Shown here: positions 1 through 5,719 of the stretch, piece by piece | Layout of the letters: the number at the start of each line of letters is the position of its first letter | Position numbering within the stretch: position 1 is the stretch's first letter | Assembly (NCBI GenBank): GCA_964650385.1 | Contig: CAZYTP010000109.1 | Location: forward strand, 1-7,572 | Reading direction: 5' to 3' | DNA from: JAUSPI01 sp964650385 | GTDB taxonomy: Bacteria > Desulfobacterota > Syntrophia > Syntrophales > JADFWA01 | DNA: 7,572 bases | Program-made: the position numbers and the translations under genes | Notes under the pieces: generated by a model | What the model saw: only the letters and a program-made list of their open reading frames with translations | The model's database searches: none | Told to the model about the DNA's origin: nothing

Positions 1-624
1 AATTTCATCGGGGTATTTAGGAAGGGCATAACCGTTTTTGATGATCTCTATTTTGGCATAACGCTCGAAAATCTCACTTAGCGCTTGTACCTGCGCTTCT
101 TGTGGCGTATTTCCCGTTGCCAGACCGTTACTGACGTAGAGATTGCTCAAAATGTTAATCGGGAAATATACAGTTTCTCCACTCGATCGTTTCGCAAAAG
201 GCAACGCAACGATCTTATCCTCGTAATCACTATTGTAATCAACAAGATCTTCATCCGTGAGCTCTCCATCAGGATCATACACTAAGCGTAGTTCATCGTT
301 TAGATATGCTCCGCCAAACTCAAAGGCGACTTCGTCAGGATAATATTTTCGATTTGCCAGGTGGAAGTCGATAAAAAAGTTATTGGTCTGGAGCCGTTCA
401 ATATACTCACCCAATGCACTCGCCATCGATGCGTCCGATACAATCCCTTTTCCGTTGGAATAGATATGACTTGGTGCTTCAACCGAAACGAGATTCACAG
501 AGTAACAATGCTTTAGCGGATGCTTTTCATGCGAAAAAGTAGTTTCGCATCCAACGTCTGCTAAAACAGCTTTCATTTTTGCTATTGACTCTTCCAGTGG
601 AGCACTTTTTGATAAAAGGTACAT
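1..624 (-). CDS. ycaO: YcaO-type ATP-binding protein, N-terminal part (cut by left edge)
   Basis: I translated this stretch by hand. It stays open for 208 codons from ATG at 622-624 to the window edge with no frameshift. The protein closely resembles the N-terminal third of E. coli YcaO (about 590 residues), a cytosolic ATP-using YcaO-domain protein linked to RimO-dependent beta-methylthiolation of ribosomal protein S12. Visible landmarks are SALGEYIERL at residues 69-78, whose E73 and E76 match the E. coli Mg-ATP glutamates, NLYVSNGLATGNT at 161-173, and EAQVQALSEIFERY at 176-189, with further nucleotide-site glutamates. The start is preceded only by a weak A-rich AAAGAA ribosome site. The gene diverges from the small ORF at 712. 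The C-terminal two thirds, including the TPR-like region of the family, lie outside the window. Assignment to the S12-type YcaO rather than a RiPP cyclodehydratase rests on this similarity and on the absence of peptide-modification neighbours. Confidence 0.93.
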   Translation of the reverse strand, partial: MYLLSKSAPLEESIAKMKAVLADVGCETTFSHEKHPLKHCYSVNLVSVEAPSHIYSNGKGIVSDASMASALGEYIERLQTNNFFIDFHLANRKYYPDEVAFEFGGAYLNDELRLVYDPDGELTDEDLVDYNSDYEDKIVALPFAKRSSGETVYFPINILSNLYVSNGLATGNTPQEAQVQALSEIFERYAKIEIIKNGYALPKYPDEI

Positions 625-654
625 TTCTTTAGTTTTCTTTTTGTGTAATAGAAA

Positions 655-663
655 AGTATAGCA
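655..663 (-). promoter_or_regulatory. Candidate extended -10 promoter for ycaO
   Basis: On the minus strand this reads TGCTATACT, an extended -10 element (TGn plus TATACT), about 30 bases upstream of the ycaO ATG. No good -35 box is present at the usual distance. This is a motif match only. Confidence 0.35.
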
Positions 664-711
664 AAACCATACTCAATCTGCCCATTTCCATGTAATAGCC
701 GCATTAAAATC

Positions 712-912
712 ATGGATGTCCCCGAATACCTTGTCTACGAGTTTTTTGCAACTGCCTTCTTCATTCCGGCTCCCGGAAAGATAGTCATTATCTTGAAGAA
801 AAAAGATTTCACAATCAGCGGAAAGAAAGTAAAGCTCTCCCGTCCCTCGGCCTATCCATTGGAACTCTCCGGTTTACTGAAGGAGCTTTTCGACTCCACT
901 ATTTCTTCCTGA
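712..912 (+). CDS. Small hypothetical protein, doubtful
   Basis: This is a 66-residue open frame that continues upstream without a stop to 652 but has no other ATG there. No Shine-Dalgarno sequence precedes the ATG at 712. The translation looks protein-like rather than random, with a hydrophobic stretch (YEFFATAFFIPAPGKIVIIL, residues 9-28) followed by lysine-rich strands (KKKDFTISGKKVKL). I do not recognise a family. It could be the 3' remnant of a decayed gene, because the coherent part begins right at the ATG, near the divergent ycaO promoter region. It is listed because nothing else occupies 625-1038. Confidence 0.3.
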   Translation: MDVPEYLVYEFFATAFFIPAPGKIVIILKKKDFTISGKKVKLSRPSAYPLELSGLLKELFDSTISS

Positions 913-1038
913 AAGTAACAAATCGTCATCCTCGATAAAGATTCAGGATTACAATTGATTATCATTGATGGATTTTTTCAGCCATTATGATATGGTCGGC
1001 AGAAATATGGACACCACGTTAAGAGGAAGGATTCGTTT

Positions 1039-1814
1039 ATGAAAAGAATTAGTTGGTTCTGTTTGGTATTGGGTTTATTTGTTTTTGCCGGGTGTGTATG
1101 CGCAACTCAGAAAGACATAAAAGGTATTTCTGAAGTTCAAATGCTGACAGAGGAATACCCGCCGGTTACCTTCATGAAAGATGGGAAGGTCACCGGTTTT
1201 GTCACGGACATAGTTCGGGAGATTATTGCCCGTCAGGGCATTCCAGATCACATCCGGTTGACCTCCTGGGATGAAGCCTACAATGTGGCGTTGAGCAACC
1301 CGAATGTGGTGCTCTTCAGTACCGAGAGAACGGAAAAACGGGAGAATCTTTTCCAATGGGTAGGGCCGGTCGGCAAAAACAGCGCAATATTTTACGCCAA
1401 GAAAGGTTCCGGCATAAGAATCAACAGCTTGGATGAGGCACAAAAGATGGCCGCCATTGCCACAACTACTAACTGGTTTACCGAACAATACCTGAAGGAC
1501 AAAGGTTTTACGAATCTGGTTAGTTCTCCTCTTCCCATCACCAGTGTTAAACAGCTCATGAACGGAGAGGTGCAGATTTCGATATTACAATTCCCGAGAT
1601 TGTAAAGAATGCGGGATACAGCATGGATGATCTGGAACCGGTCTTTACTGTGAGCAATACCTATTTCTACATCGCGGTGTCGCGTGGAACTCCTGTTGAG
1701 ATGGTTAAAAAATGGCAGTCAGTCTTGGATGGCCTGAAGGCGGACGGCACCTTCGGAAAAATATACCGGAGCTATATTCCTAATGCGGATCTGAATGATT
1801 TGCTGAAAAAATAG
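1039..1814 (+). pseudogene. Solute-binding lipoprotein (SBP_bac_3 type), frameshifted
   Basis: This is a periplasmic amino-acid-type ABC substrate-binding protein of about 258 residues, broken by one frameshift. The first frame (1039-1605) starts with a signal peptide ending in a lipobox-like FAGC, with Cys19 as the probable lipid-anchored residue. The first lobe follows: EEYPPVTFMKDGKVTGFVTDI, then the TSWDEAYNVAL and TERTEKRENLFQWVGPVG motifs typical of this family. Near position 1570 the reading frame changes: the +2 frame carries ADFDITIPEIVKNAGYSMDD and continues to a stop at 1812-1814, giving the expected C-terminal lobe (TPVEMVKKWQSVLDGLKADG). One missing base near GAGAGG would restore the gene. 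A strong ribosome site, AGAGGAAGG, lies at 1022-1030, 8 bases before the ATG. No permease or ATPase gene is adjacent, so it is an orphan binding protein. A sequencing error is the main alternative to a true pseudogene. Confidence 0.88.
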
Positions 1815-1900
1815 ATAAATGGACAATATGACCGGCATCATCTGGATATGTTGATTTTCAGGAGTCTGTCCACATTGAAGCCTGTTTTTCCTTGCACACC

Positions 1901-1949
1901 CACTTTGAAATTTGACTATTAAGTTATGATATTAGTTTGCTGTGTGCAA
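1901..1949. repeat. Imperfect 49-bp direct repeat, copy A
   Basis: Copy A aligns without gaps to 2547-2595, with 38 of 49 bases identical. The alignment includes a 12-base identical core (AGTTATGATATT). Together the copies bracket the membrane protein gene at 2024-2398. On the minus strand copy A cuts into a PilZ-like reading frame. Confidence 0.65.
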
Positions 1950-2004
1950 TAATTCCGGCAGGAACTTCGATATGTAATCTTTCAAATTTTCTCTTGTCAT
2001 CCAT
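1924..2004 (-). pseudogene. Truncated PilZ-like N-terminus (tentative)
   Basis: This 26-codon minus-strand frame begins 19 bases downstream of the membrane protein stop codon. Its start, MDDKRKFERLHIEVPA, resembles the beginning of PilZ-domain proteins (cyclic-di-GMP receptors), where an RR/RK-x-ER segment precedes the barrel. After about residue 20 the frame enters repeat copy A and stops, so no PilZ barrel is present. There is no clear ribosome site, although coupling to the upstream gene is possible. I infer that a longer gene was cut at the repeat junction. With so few residues the family call is a guess from the start motif only. Confidence 0.3.
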
Positions 2005-2023
2005 AATCAAAAAGGCAATTGAT

Positions 2024-2398
2024 TTAATATAAAAAGGAAAAATATGTGACAATGCCGGCAATTGATATCAGCAGTAGCAATATCAAGCTTGTTCGTAACT
2101 GATCATCTTTTCGCTTAAGTCTTCTTGAATTGATCAAAAGCCCTGTGACACTTATGCAAAGACCAACAAGCATCAAATAGAAAAGGTATGTGGTCAATTC
2201 CGTATCCCATATCGTTCGCACCATGATATTGTGAAACCTGGTGGTAAAGGTTTCAAGCTCAGGTCTTGCTTTATGGGCAATTATCATTGCGACCAGCATC
2301 ACAAGCCAACCAATGACTCCAAAGAAACCGATCAACCTTAGCCAGATATCAGGTCTGTTTCGCCTATCCCTGTTTTTTATAGGTCTGTCTGATATCAT
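2024..2398 (-). CDS. Small three-helix membrane protein, unknown function
   Basis: This is a 124-residue protein with a charged N-terminus (PIKNRDRRNRPDIW), a first membrane helix at about residues 21-41, a polar segment of about 25 residues, a second helix at about 67-88, a basic linker (SRRLKRKDDQ) and a third helix at about 104-121 ending at the C-terminus. It would sit in the inner membrane. The start is supported by AAGGAA at 2411-2416, about 8 bases upstream. A TATAAT -10 box lies about 55 bases upstream, so it probably has its own promoter. It lies just beyond the last recognisable attC, with no attC of its own downstream. It is therefore either the first chromosomal gene after the array or a cassette whose attC has decayed. 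I do not recognise the family. Confidence 0.8.
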   Translation of the reverse strand: MISDRPIKNRDRRNRPDIWLRLIGFFGVIGWLVMLVAMIIAHKARPELETFTTRFHNIMVRTIWDTELTTYLFYLMLVGLCISVTGLLINSRRLKRKDDQLRTSLILLLLISIAGIVTYFSFLY

Positions 2399-2452
2399 TC
2401 TGGTATTTCCTTAGATGTGATGGCCCCGATCTCGGCTGACGAAGTTGATATT

Positions 2453-2458
2453 ATTATA
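2453..2458 (-). promoter_or_regulatory. Candidate -10 box for the membrane protein gene
   Basis: A perfect TATAAT lies on the minus strand, with only a poor -35 (TTTCGA, 17 bases away). It would start transcription about 48 bases before the ATG at 2398. Confidence 0.35.
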
Positions 2459-2546
2459 GCCTCTTTCGTAGGATTTCGAAAGGAGTTTTTCGATTAAGAC
2501 CTGGTTTCCCGAAGATCAAAAACTGTTACGACACAGCAGATCTCTA

Positions 2547-2595
2547 CACTTTGGGAATTGACTGTGGAGTTATGATATTGATTTACTGTATGTAA
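2547..2595. repeat. Imperfect 49-bp direct repeat, copy B
   Basis: This is the partner of 1901-1949, 646 bases away (38/49 identical). Its right end overlaps the terminal core of the attC at 2590-2646. In array orientation it is therefore the sequence immediately after the last attC. Confidence 0.65.
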
Positions 2596-2646
2596 CGACG
2601 AATTTACCGGGCGCGGTAGCGCTCGGGTGAAATGACCTCGTTATGT
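2590..2646 (-). other. attC recombination site (end of cassette 4, last in array)
   Basis: On the minus strand this begins ACATAAC and ends GTTACAT, the two inverted 7-bp core sites (consensus RYYYAAC and GTTRRRY, each one base off). An imperfect palindrome lies between them: TAACGA with TCGTTA outside, and a bulged TTTACCGGGC/GCTCGGGTGAAA arm inside. The core contains the stop codon of the 2641-2889 gene, which is common in integron cassettes. It is the leftmost attC I can find. Confidence 0.82.
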
Positions 2647-2889
2647 TTCTTTATCTTTCTTGAAACCATCCATTACCCAGTATGATGTTTTGCATATTAA
2701 TTGAGGAAGAAGGTAAGCAACAATGAGGCCACCTGCAAAAATCAACCATCCAATAGACTTGATTCCGGAGAAGCCGTCAGACATTATACCTATCCATGAA
2801 ATCCAGCCAAAAACAAATAGCAAGGACAGTATAAATACAATACGTCGTACTCCTTCAGATCGTTCTGCCACTAGCATCCCCCCCCCCAT
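2641..2889 (-). CDS. Small two-helix membrane protein, unknown function
   Basis: This is an 82-residue protein, or 78 residues from the inner ATG at 2875-2877. It has a basic N-terminal patch (ERSEGVRRI), one helix at about residues 18-36, a short polar turn, a second helix at about 47-64, and a cytosolic-looking tail (YWVMDGFKKDKET). Small proteins with this layout ending in a WVxDGF-like tail occur as hypothetical inner-membrane proteins. The pattern is familiar but I cannot name it. The first codons are ATG followed by a run of ten G (2878-2887) and then another ATG. The outer ATG has no ribosome site, while the G run itself could serve the inner ATG. It is the second gene of cassette 4, and its stop codon lies inside the attC core. 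Confidence 0.75.
   Translation of the reverse strand: MGGGMLVAERSEGVRRIVFILSLLFVFGWISWIGIMSDGFSGIKSIGWLIFAGGLIVAYLLPQLICKTSYWVMDGFKKDKET
2878..2887. repeat. Homopolymer of ten C/G at a start codon
   Basis: Ten consecutive C on the plus strand (ten G on the coding strand) lie between two candidate ATGs of the small membrane protein. Length change would shift the outer start relative to the inner one and alter ribosome-site strength. A run this long is also a common sequencing error site. Confidence 0.9.
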
Positions 2890-3033
2890 TGTTGTGTTCT
2901 AAATTGTACCGTCGCTATTTAGGCCAATTACCACACCTTCGCCATCGTAATCCCACTTTTCCTTTGCAATCTTTTAAAAGTTATCACGTTTTTTTTCTTT
3001 GGGTTGCGCAGACAAAGTAAATAATCAATGTAA

Positions 3034-3072
3034 AAATGGGCGCTGTTGTACTAGCTCAATAATTCGGTAACT
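3034..3072 (+). repeat. Left terminal inverted repeat of the IS481 element
   Basis: These 39 bases match the reverse complement of 4056-4094 at 31 positions without gaps, including AAATGGG and GGTAACT blocks. The repeat overlaps the last codons of the transposase gene. Confidence 0.85.
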
Positions 3073-4010
3073 TTTTGAAGCTTATCAAAAGGTGTTTCAT
3101 AATTCAATCCACCATGTCGGCGAAGGTGATTATACTCGAACAGAAAATTGCCAAGATTCATGATAACATCTTCCTCTGATTCAAAGGAGTTTGGTAAAAA
3201 GAATTCACGTTTCAATATGCGCCAAAAGGCTTCGATCTTCCCGTTCGTCTGTGGCCTGTAAGGCCGTGTGTAGATATGTTTGATTCCCAATTCCTGGCAC
3301 ATGGTCTCAAAAGGATGCTCTCGCTGAAGCGATCCTTTGAACTCAGGACCATTATCAGACATGATGGCATCGAATTGAAAGTTATATATTTGCTTAAACC
3401 ATGACAGTGATCGCGCCATAAAATAGGTCAAGGTAGAGGCACGCTTGTTTTTAATGATCTCTGCATAGGCCAGTCTGGTGCAATCGTCACAGACAGCCGC
3501 AACATACTGCTCTTTGATTTTAAACGAACAGCGCAGATCCTTGGGGATCTTTGAAAGATCAATGTGGGCCAGCTCTCCCGGCGCTTTCTTCTCGTAGCGC
3601 TTGATAACCTTCTTTGCCGCTTCGTTCAGTGGATAACGTGCCTTGATCCTGTCCATCGTGGCAGATGAAGGTGTTTTGTCCAGATAGTATGGTTTAAAGA
3701 TCAGTACAAGCTCATATCGATTCGAGCCAAAACGTCGATAGGCTTTGACGATATTTCTTTCAATGGGTTTGGGGGTTCTTCTGCTGCCTGGTTTGGCTCC
3801 TCGCTTCTCAGGCAGCAACGATTCCGGTGTTTTACCCCCATCAATCCATTTACGATAGTAACAAGACAGTTCTTTTTTCGATATATGATGTGCTTCACAT
3901 AAGTCTTTTACAAATTTGAAGGGACGGGGAGTAACTTTTACTTTCGTGCGCTCATACTCTTCCAATATCGGAATCCAGCGCTTTACTATGACGATGTTTG
4001 CATATTTCAT
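3051..4010 (-). CDS. IS481-family DDE transposase
   Basis: This 319-residue transposase catalyses cut and joining of the element ends. The N-terminal half carries helix-turn-helix-like DNA-binding segments (about residues 30-58, then 80-125). The integrase core follows with the catalytic triad in place: D151 in AHIDLSKIP, D219 in SDNGPEF and E260 in NGKIEAFWRILKREF. The spacing of 40 between the last two is slightly more than the usual 35. The C-terminal YNHLRRHGGLNYETP block is typical of IS481 and the related IS3 rve-type enzymes. AAGGAG at 4017-4022 lies 6 bases before the start codon. The gene fills nearly the whole element and its end overlaps the left inverted repeat. It looks functional. 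IS481 is preferred over IS3 because there is a single reading frame. Confidence 0.93.
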   Translation of the reverse strand: MKYANIVIVKRWIPILEEYERTKVKVTPRPFKFVKDLCEAHHISKKELSCYYRKWIDGGKTPESLLPEKRGAKPGSRRTPKPIERNIVKAYRRFGSNRYELVLIFKPYYLDKTPSSATMDRIKARYPLNEAAKKVIKRYEKKAPGELAHIDLSKIPKDLRCSFKIKEQYVAAVCDDCTRLAYAEIIKNKRASTLTYFMARSLSWFKQIYNFQFDAIMSDNGPEFKGSLQREHPFETMCQELGIKHIYTRPYRPQTNGKIEAFWRILKREFFLPNSFESEEDVIMNLGNFLFEYNHLRRHGGLNYETPFDKLQKVTELLS

Positions 4011-4055
4011 GGGTGACTCCTTTGGTTATTTTTCCTTTATAACACAGACCAAATG

Positions 4056-4094
4056 AGTTACCTAATTACTGAGCATGTACAGCTGTCCCCATTT
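4056..4094 (-). repeat. Right terminal inverted repeat of the IS481 element
   Basis: The reverse complement aligns without gaps to 3034-3072 (31/39 identical). It lies upstream of the transposase start and may carry its promoter. It includes the AAATGGGGACAGCTG sequence facing inwards. Confidence 0.85.
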
Positions 4095-4274
4095 ATTCAA
4101 ATTGATCGCCGAAATTATCTACGAGTGCTTTTGCATATGAGCTTTGCTTTGTGATTTCAACTATTCGCGAATCATTGTGAGGAACAATTGCAATATTTTC
4201 ATTCCCAATTGACTCGGTCAAATTTAAATCAGGCAATGCAAATATGATTATCCACATATTATTCAAATTTCCGA

Positions 4275-4338
4275 AGATAACGTTTTGATAACGCGCCGGC
4301 GAGTTTTTTCGCCGGTCGGGTTTATTAAATGGTTGGGT
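4275..4338 (-). other. attC recombination site (end of cassette 3)
   Basis: On the minus strand this begins ACCCAAC (perfect RYYYAAC) and ends GTTATCT. A strong inner stem pairs CCGGCGA (4296-4302) with TCGCCGG (4309-4315) around a GTTTTT loop. Bulged outer arms pair AACGTTTTGATAA with TTTATTAAATGGTT. ACCCAAC is the exact complement of the GTTGGGT core at the start of the same cassette (4923-4929). Confidence 0.85.
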
Positions 4339-4350
4339 TTATTTTTCTCC

Positions 4351-4378
4351 TTGACATATCAATATTTACATGTACAAT
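4351..4378 (+). promoter_or_regulatory. yefM-yoeB promoter
   Basis: TTGACA (4351-4356) and TACAAT (4373-4378) are separated by 16 bases, a strong sigma-70-type promoter about 25 bases before the ribosome site of yefM. The -10 box overlaps the first operator palindrome, which fits autorepression by the antitoxin-toxin complex. Confidence 0.8.
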
Positions 4379-4392
4379 AATTGGTACATGTA
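4367..4392 (+). promoter_or_regulatory. Probable YefM-YoeB operator (paired palindromes)
   Basis: Two copies of the palindrome TACATGTA lie at 4367-4374 and 4385-4392, with centres 18 bases apart. The first contains the TGTACA motif known from yefM-yoeB operators. The second sits just before the ribosome site. Role inferred from position and family knowledge. Confidence 0.7.
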
Positions 4393-4408
4393 TAGGAGGT
4401 TTATTATA

Positions 4409-4660
4409 ATGAAAGCTATTACATATACAGCAGCTCGGCAAAATCTTGCCAAAACTATGAAAAATGTATGCAATGATCATGCACCAGTTATTGTCACACG
4501 CAAAACAACTGATTCCGTGGTCATAATGTCACTTGAAGACTATGAAGCCCTTGAGGAAACAGCTTATCTCTTACGTTCTCCCAAAAATACAAAAAGGCTT
4601 ATTGAGTCCATCGCACAGCTTGAAAATGGAAAAGGAACAGAAAGAGAACTTATAGGATGA
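4409..4660 (+). CDS. yefM: YefM-family antitoxin
   Basis: This 83-residue antitoxin of the Phd/YefM family closely resembles E. coli YefM along its whole length: TYTAARQNLAKTMKNVC, DHAPVIVTRK, SVVIMSLEDYEALEETAYLL, then a C-terminal helix ending KGTERELIG. The N-terminal part forms the DNA-binding dimer. The C-terminal tail binds and blocks the YoeB toxin. The start at 4409 is chosen because AGGAGG sits at 4394-4399 with 9-base spacing and the homologous protein begins MKAITY. A start at 4370 would lie inside the promoter and operator. The stop overlaps the toxin start (ATGA), so the two are translationally coupled. The operon has its own promoter and operator immediately upstream. Confidence 0.95.
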   Translation: MKAITYTAARQNLAKTMKNVCNDHAPVIVTRKTTDSVVIMSLEDYEALEETAYLLRSPKNTKRLIESIAQLENGKGTERELIG

Positions 4661-4911
4661 AGCTCATATTTTCTGACAACGCATGGGAGGATTACTTATA
4701 CTGGCAAAAAACTGATAAGAAAATCCTCCGGAGAATCAATAGCCTTATTAAAGACATTAAACGTAAACCGTTTGAAGGCATTGGCAAACCTGAACCACTC
4801 AAGCATGCCTTATCCGGGTACTGGTCCCGAAGGATCAATGATGAGCATAGAATAGTGTATAAAGCCTCATCAGATGCCATCCTCATTGCTCAACTTCGCT
4901 ACCATTATTAA
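4657..4911 (+). CDS. yoeB: YoeB-family toxin, ribosome-dependent mRNA endonuclease
   Basis: This 84-residue RelE-superfamily toxin aligns with E. coli YoeB (also 84 residues) from MKLIFSDNAWEDYLYWQ to the C-terminal RYHY. The residues known to matter in YoeB are all present at the same positions: E46 in GKPEPLKH, R65 in NDEHRIVY, H83 and Y84. By family knowledge it cuts mRNA in the ribosomal A site and stops translation when the antitoxin is lost. It overlaps yefM by 4 bases. The attC hairpin begins 11 bases after its stop. Nothing suggests inactivation. In an integron this kind of operon disfavours loss of its own cassette and neighbours. Confidence 0.96.
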   Translation: MKLIFSDNAWEDYLYWQKTDKKILRRINSLIKDIKRKPFEGIGKPEPLKHALSGYWSRRINDEHRIVYKASSDAILIAQLRYHY

Positions 4912-4922
4912 TTAATACTAAA

Positions 4923-4980
4923 ACCCAACGTCAAAATCAGCGGCGCGGCTTTTTGCGTCTGTTGCATTTTTTTGTTGGGC
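4923..4980 (-). other. attC recombination site (end of cassette 2)
   Basis: On the minus strand this begins GCCCAAC and ends GTTGGGT, both perfect core matches. Bulged arms pair the two sides (CAAAAT with ATTTTTTT, then GCGGCGC with GCGTCTG). It lies directly after the restriction endonuclease stop codon and also follows yoeB, between two convergent genes. Confidence 0.88.
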
Positions 4981-4981
4981 C

Positions 4982-5719
4982 TTATGTCTTTCCAGAGTTA
5001 AATTGGATTACTTTTTCCCAAAGAATTGCTCCGGTTGAATCGCAAAACATTTCCATAAATTCAAGGGAAAACTTATTGACAATCTTACTGTATTCTTCAA
5101 GAAATTGATCATTTTTCTCTTTTGCTTGATGCCCAAGAGGTTCGATAATTTCAGTATATAAGTTGTCGTTGCCGGAAACAAAGGCCCAGAATTTTTGTCC
5201 GCATAATTTCAGATATTCACCCTTATCTGGCTTGTTGTCTTTGCCGTAGCAACAACCGTTGACCGCAATGACATTGAGGGATGAAGCAATATTGGTTTTC
5301 AAAATTCGCTTGGCCTTGCGAAAATTATCCTTCATTTTCTTGATCTGACTTGAGTTGCCCCAGTTCGGCCCAGATTTAATGGAAACAATATATTTAGCAG
5401 TATCTTTTTTGAATTCTAAGTCAATTCCTTCGGCAGATGATTTGTTGCCATGATAAACATGGTTGCAAATATAAATTGCTAATCCTTCGAGAAAACCACC
5501 GAATAATGTTTCTTCCTGTGAAGACAAATGAGCGTCAAGAATCGTTTTTATAAAATCGCCAGCGGTAGTGATATGCTTAACCTTGAAAAGATAAGGATTT
5601 TTACGCTTAAGTACCGCTTTCAATTTGAGTTTCTTCAACTTTTCTATTCGGTTGCGATGAAACTCTGGTATGTTTCTCTCGACATACTCCGCTATTTTTT
5701 CTTGGTTTATTGATTTCAT
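4982..5719 (-). CDS. Type II restriction endonuclease, probable PmeII family
   Basis: This 245-residue endonuclease lies downstream of, and overlapping, its methyltransferase. The sequence resembles what I know as PmeII-family type II enzymes: RIEKLKKLKLKAVLKRKNPY near the N-terminus, HLSSQEETLFGGFLEGLAIY (64-83), then AEGIDLEF (97-103) and VSIKSGPNWGNSSQIKKM (112-129). The D100 and S-I-K115 spacing fits a PD-(D/E)xK nuclease core. Conserved NGCCYG and IIEPLGH follow. The start at 5719 (MKSINQEK) was chosen because an earlier ATG at 5803 would push the protein into the conserved helix region of the methyltransferase. A GAGGA sequence lies about 11 bases upstream of 5719. The overlap of 113 bases in different frames suggests tightly coupled expression. 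The stop is 2 bases from the attC. The target sequence cannot be told from here. Confidence 0.82.
   Translation of the reverse strand: MKSINQEKIAEYVERNIPEFHRNRIEKLKKLKLKAVLKRKNPYLFKVKHITTAGDFIKTILDAHLSSQEETLFGGFLEGLAIYICNHVYHGNKSSAEGIDLEFKKDTAKYIVSIKSGPNWGNSSQIKKMKDNFRKAKRILKTNIASSLNVIAVNGCCYGKDNKPDKGEYLKLCGQKFWAFVSGNDNLYTEIIEPLGHQAKEKNDQFLEEYSKIVNKFSLEFMEMFCDSTGAILWEKVIQFNSGKT

Larger units (their letters stand above)
3029..4099 (-). mobile_element. IS481-family insertion sequence
   Basis: This is an approximately 1.07-kb element with one transposase gene between long imperfect terminal inverted repeats. The outer ends begin TGTAAAAATGGG on the left and TGAATAAATGGG (reverse complement) on the right. 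A right end at 4096 instead of 4099 would leave a 4-bp target duplication, TCAA, at 3025-3028 and 4097-4100. That choice also gives the longest continuous reading frame for the interrupted gene. No second open frame is present, and the element looks intact. Confidence 0.82.
2899..4257 (-). pseudogene. Cassette-4 first gene, split by IS481 insertion
   Basis: The 5' part (4257 down to about 4097) encodes 53 residues beginning MWIIIFALPDLNLTESIGNE. The 3' part (3028 down to 2899) lies beyond the insertion sequence. If the element is removed together with one copy of a 4-bp duplication (TCAA at 3025-3028 and 4097-4100), the frame continues as GDQFDYLLCLRNPKKKNVITFK. One further missing base in an A run then gives IAKEKWDYDGEGVVIGLNSD and a stop at 2899-2901. 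The reconstructed product is about 95 residues, soluble, of no family I recognise. The start is 24 bases from the cassette boundary, normal for a cassette gene. As it stands the gene is disrupted, ending in a TAA supplied by the insertion sequence at 4093-4095. The extra frameshift suggests further decay or a sequence error. Confidence 0.6.
2596..4280 (-). mobile_element. Integron cassette 4 (two genes, IS481-interrupted)
   Basis: The boundaries are the G/TT cut points of the attC cores at 4275-4281 (minus GTTATCT) and 2590-2596. Its start core GTTATCT and its own attC core ACATAAC are complementary at 6 of 7 positions. Without the insertion sequence the cassette would be about 613 bp. It holds a small unknown gene with a start 24 bases from the cassette end, then a two-helix membrane protein gene 9 bases downstream of it. 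The IS481 element lies inside the first gene. Confidence 0.75.
4281..4928 (-). mobile_element. Integron cassette 3 (toxin-antitoxin, genes reversed)
   Basis: This 648-bp cassette has cut points at the cores 4923-4929 and 4275-4281. Its start core GTTGGGT and its end core ACCCAAC are perfectly complementary, as required for a circular cassette attC. Unlike its neighbours, its genes lie on the plus strand, against the direction of the array. They therefore cannot be read from an upstream array promoter and rely on their own. Confidence 0.85.

Noticed and set aside
85..482. Short frames on both strands within the first 500 bases
   Set aside because: The region is continuously coding for YcaO on the minus strand. 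These are shadows.
1075..1488. 137-codon minus-strand frame opposite the solute-binding protein
   Set aside because: It is antisense to a clearly conserved gene and its composition is that of a shadow frame.
1911..1935. TTGACT plus TATGAT as a promoter
   Set aside because: The two boxes are only about 7 bases apart, far too close for a sigma-70 promoter. The similarity comes from the repeat.
2463..2482. Perfect 6-bp hairpin CTTTCG/CGAAAG followed by GAGTTTTT as a terminator
   Set aside because: The stem is short and AT-balanced, with an interrupted T run and no gene ending nearby on the plus strand.
4370..4408. Upstream ATG extending YefM by 13 residues
   Set aside because: It falls inside the promoter and operator. 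The AGGAGG and homology place the start at 4409.
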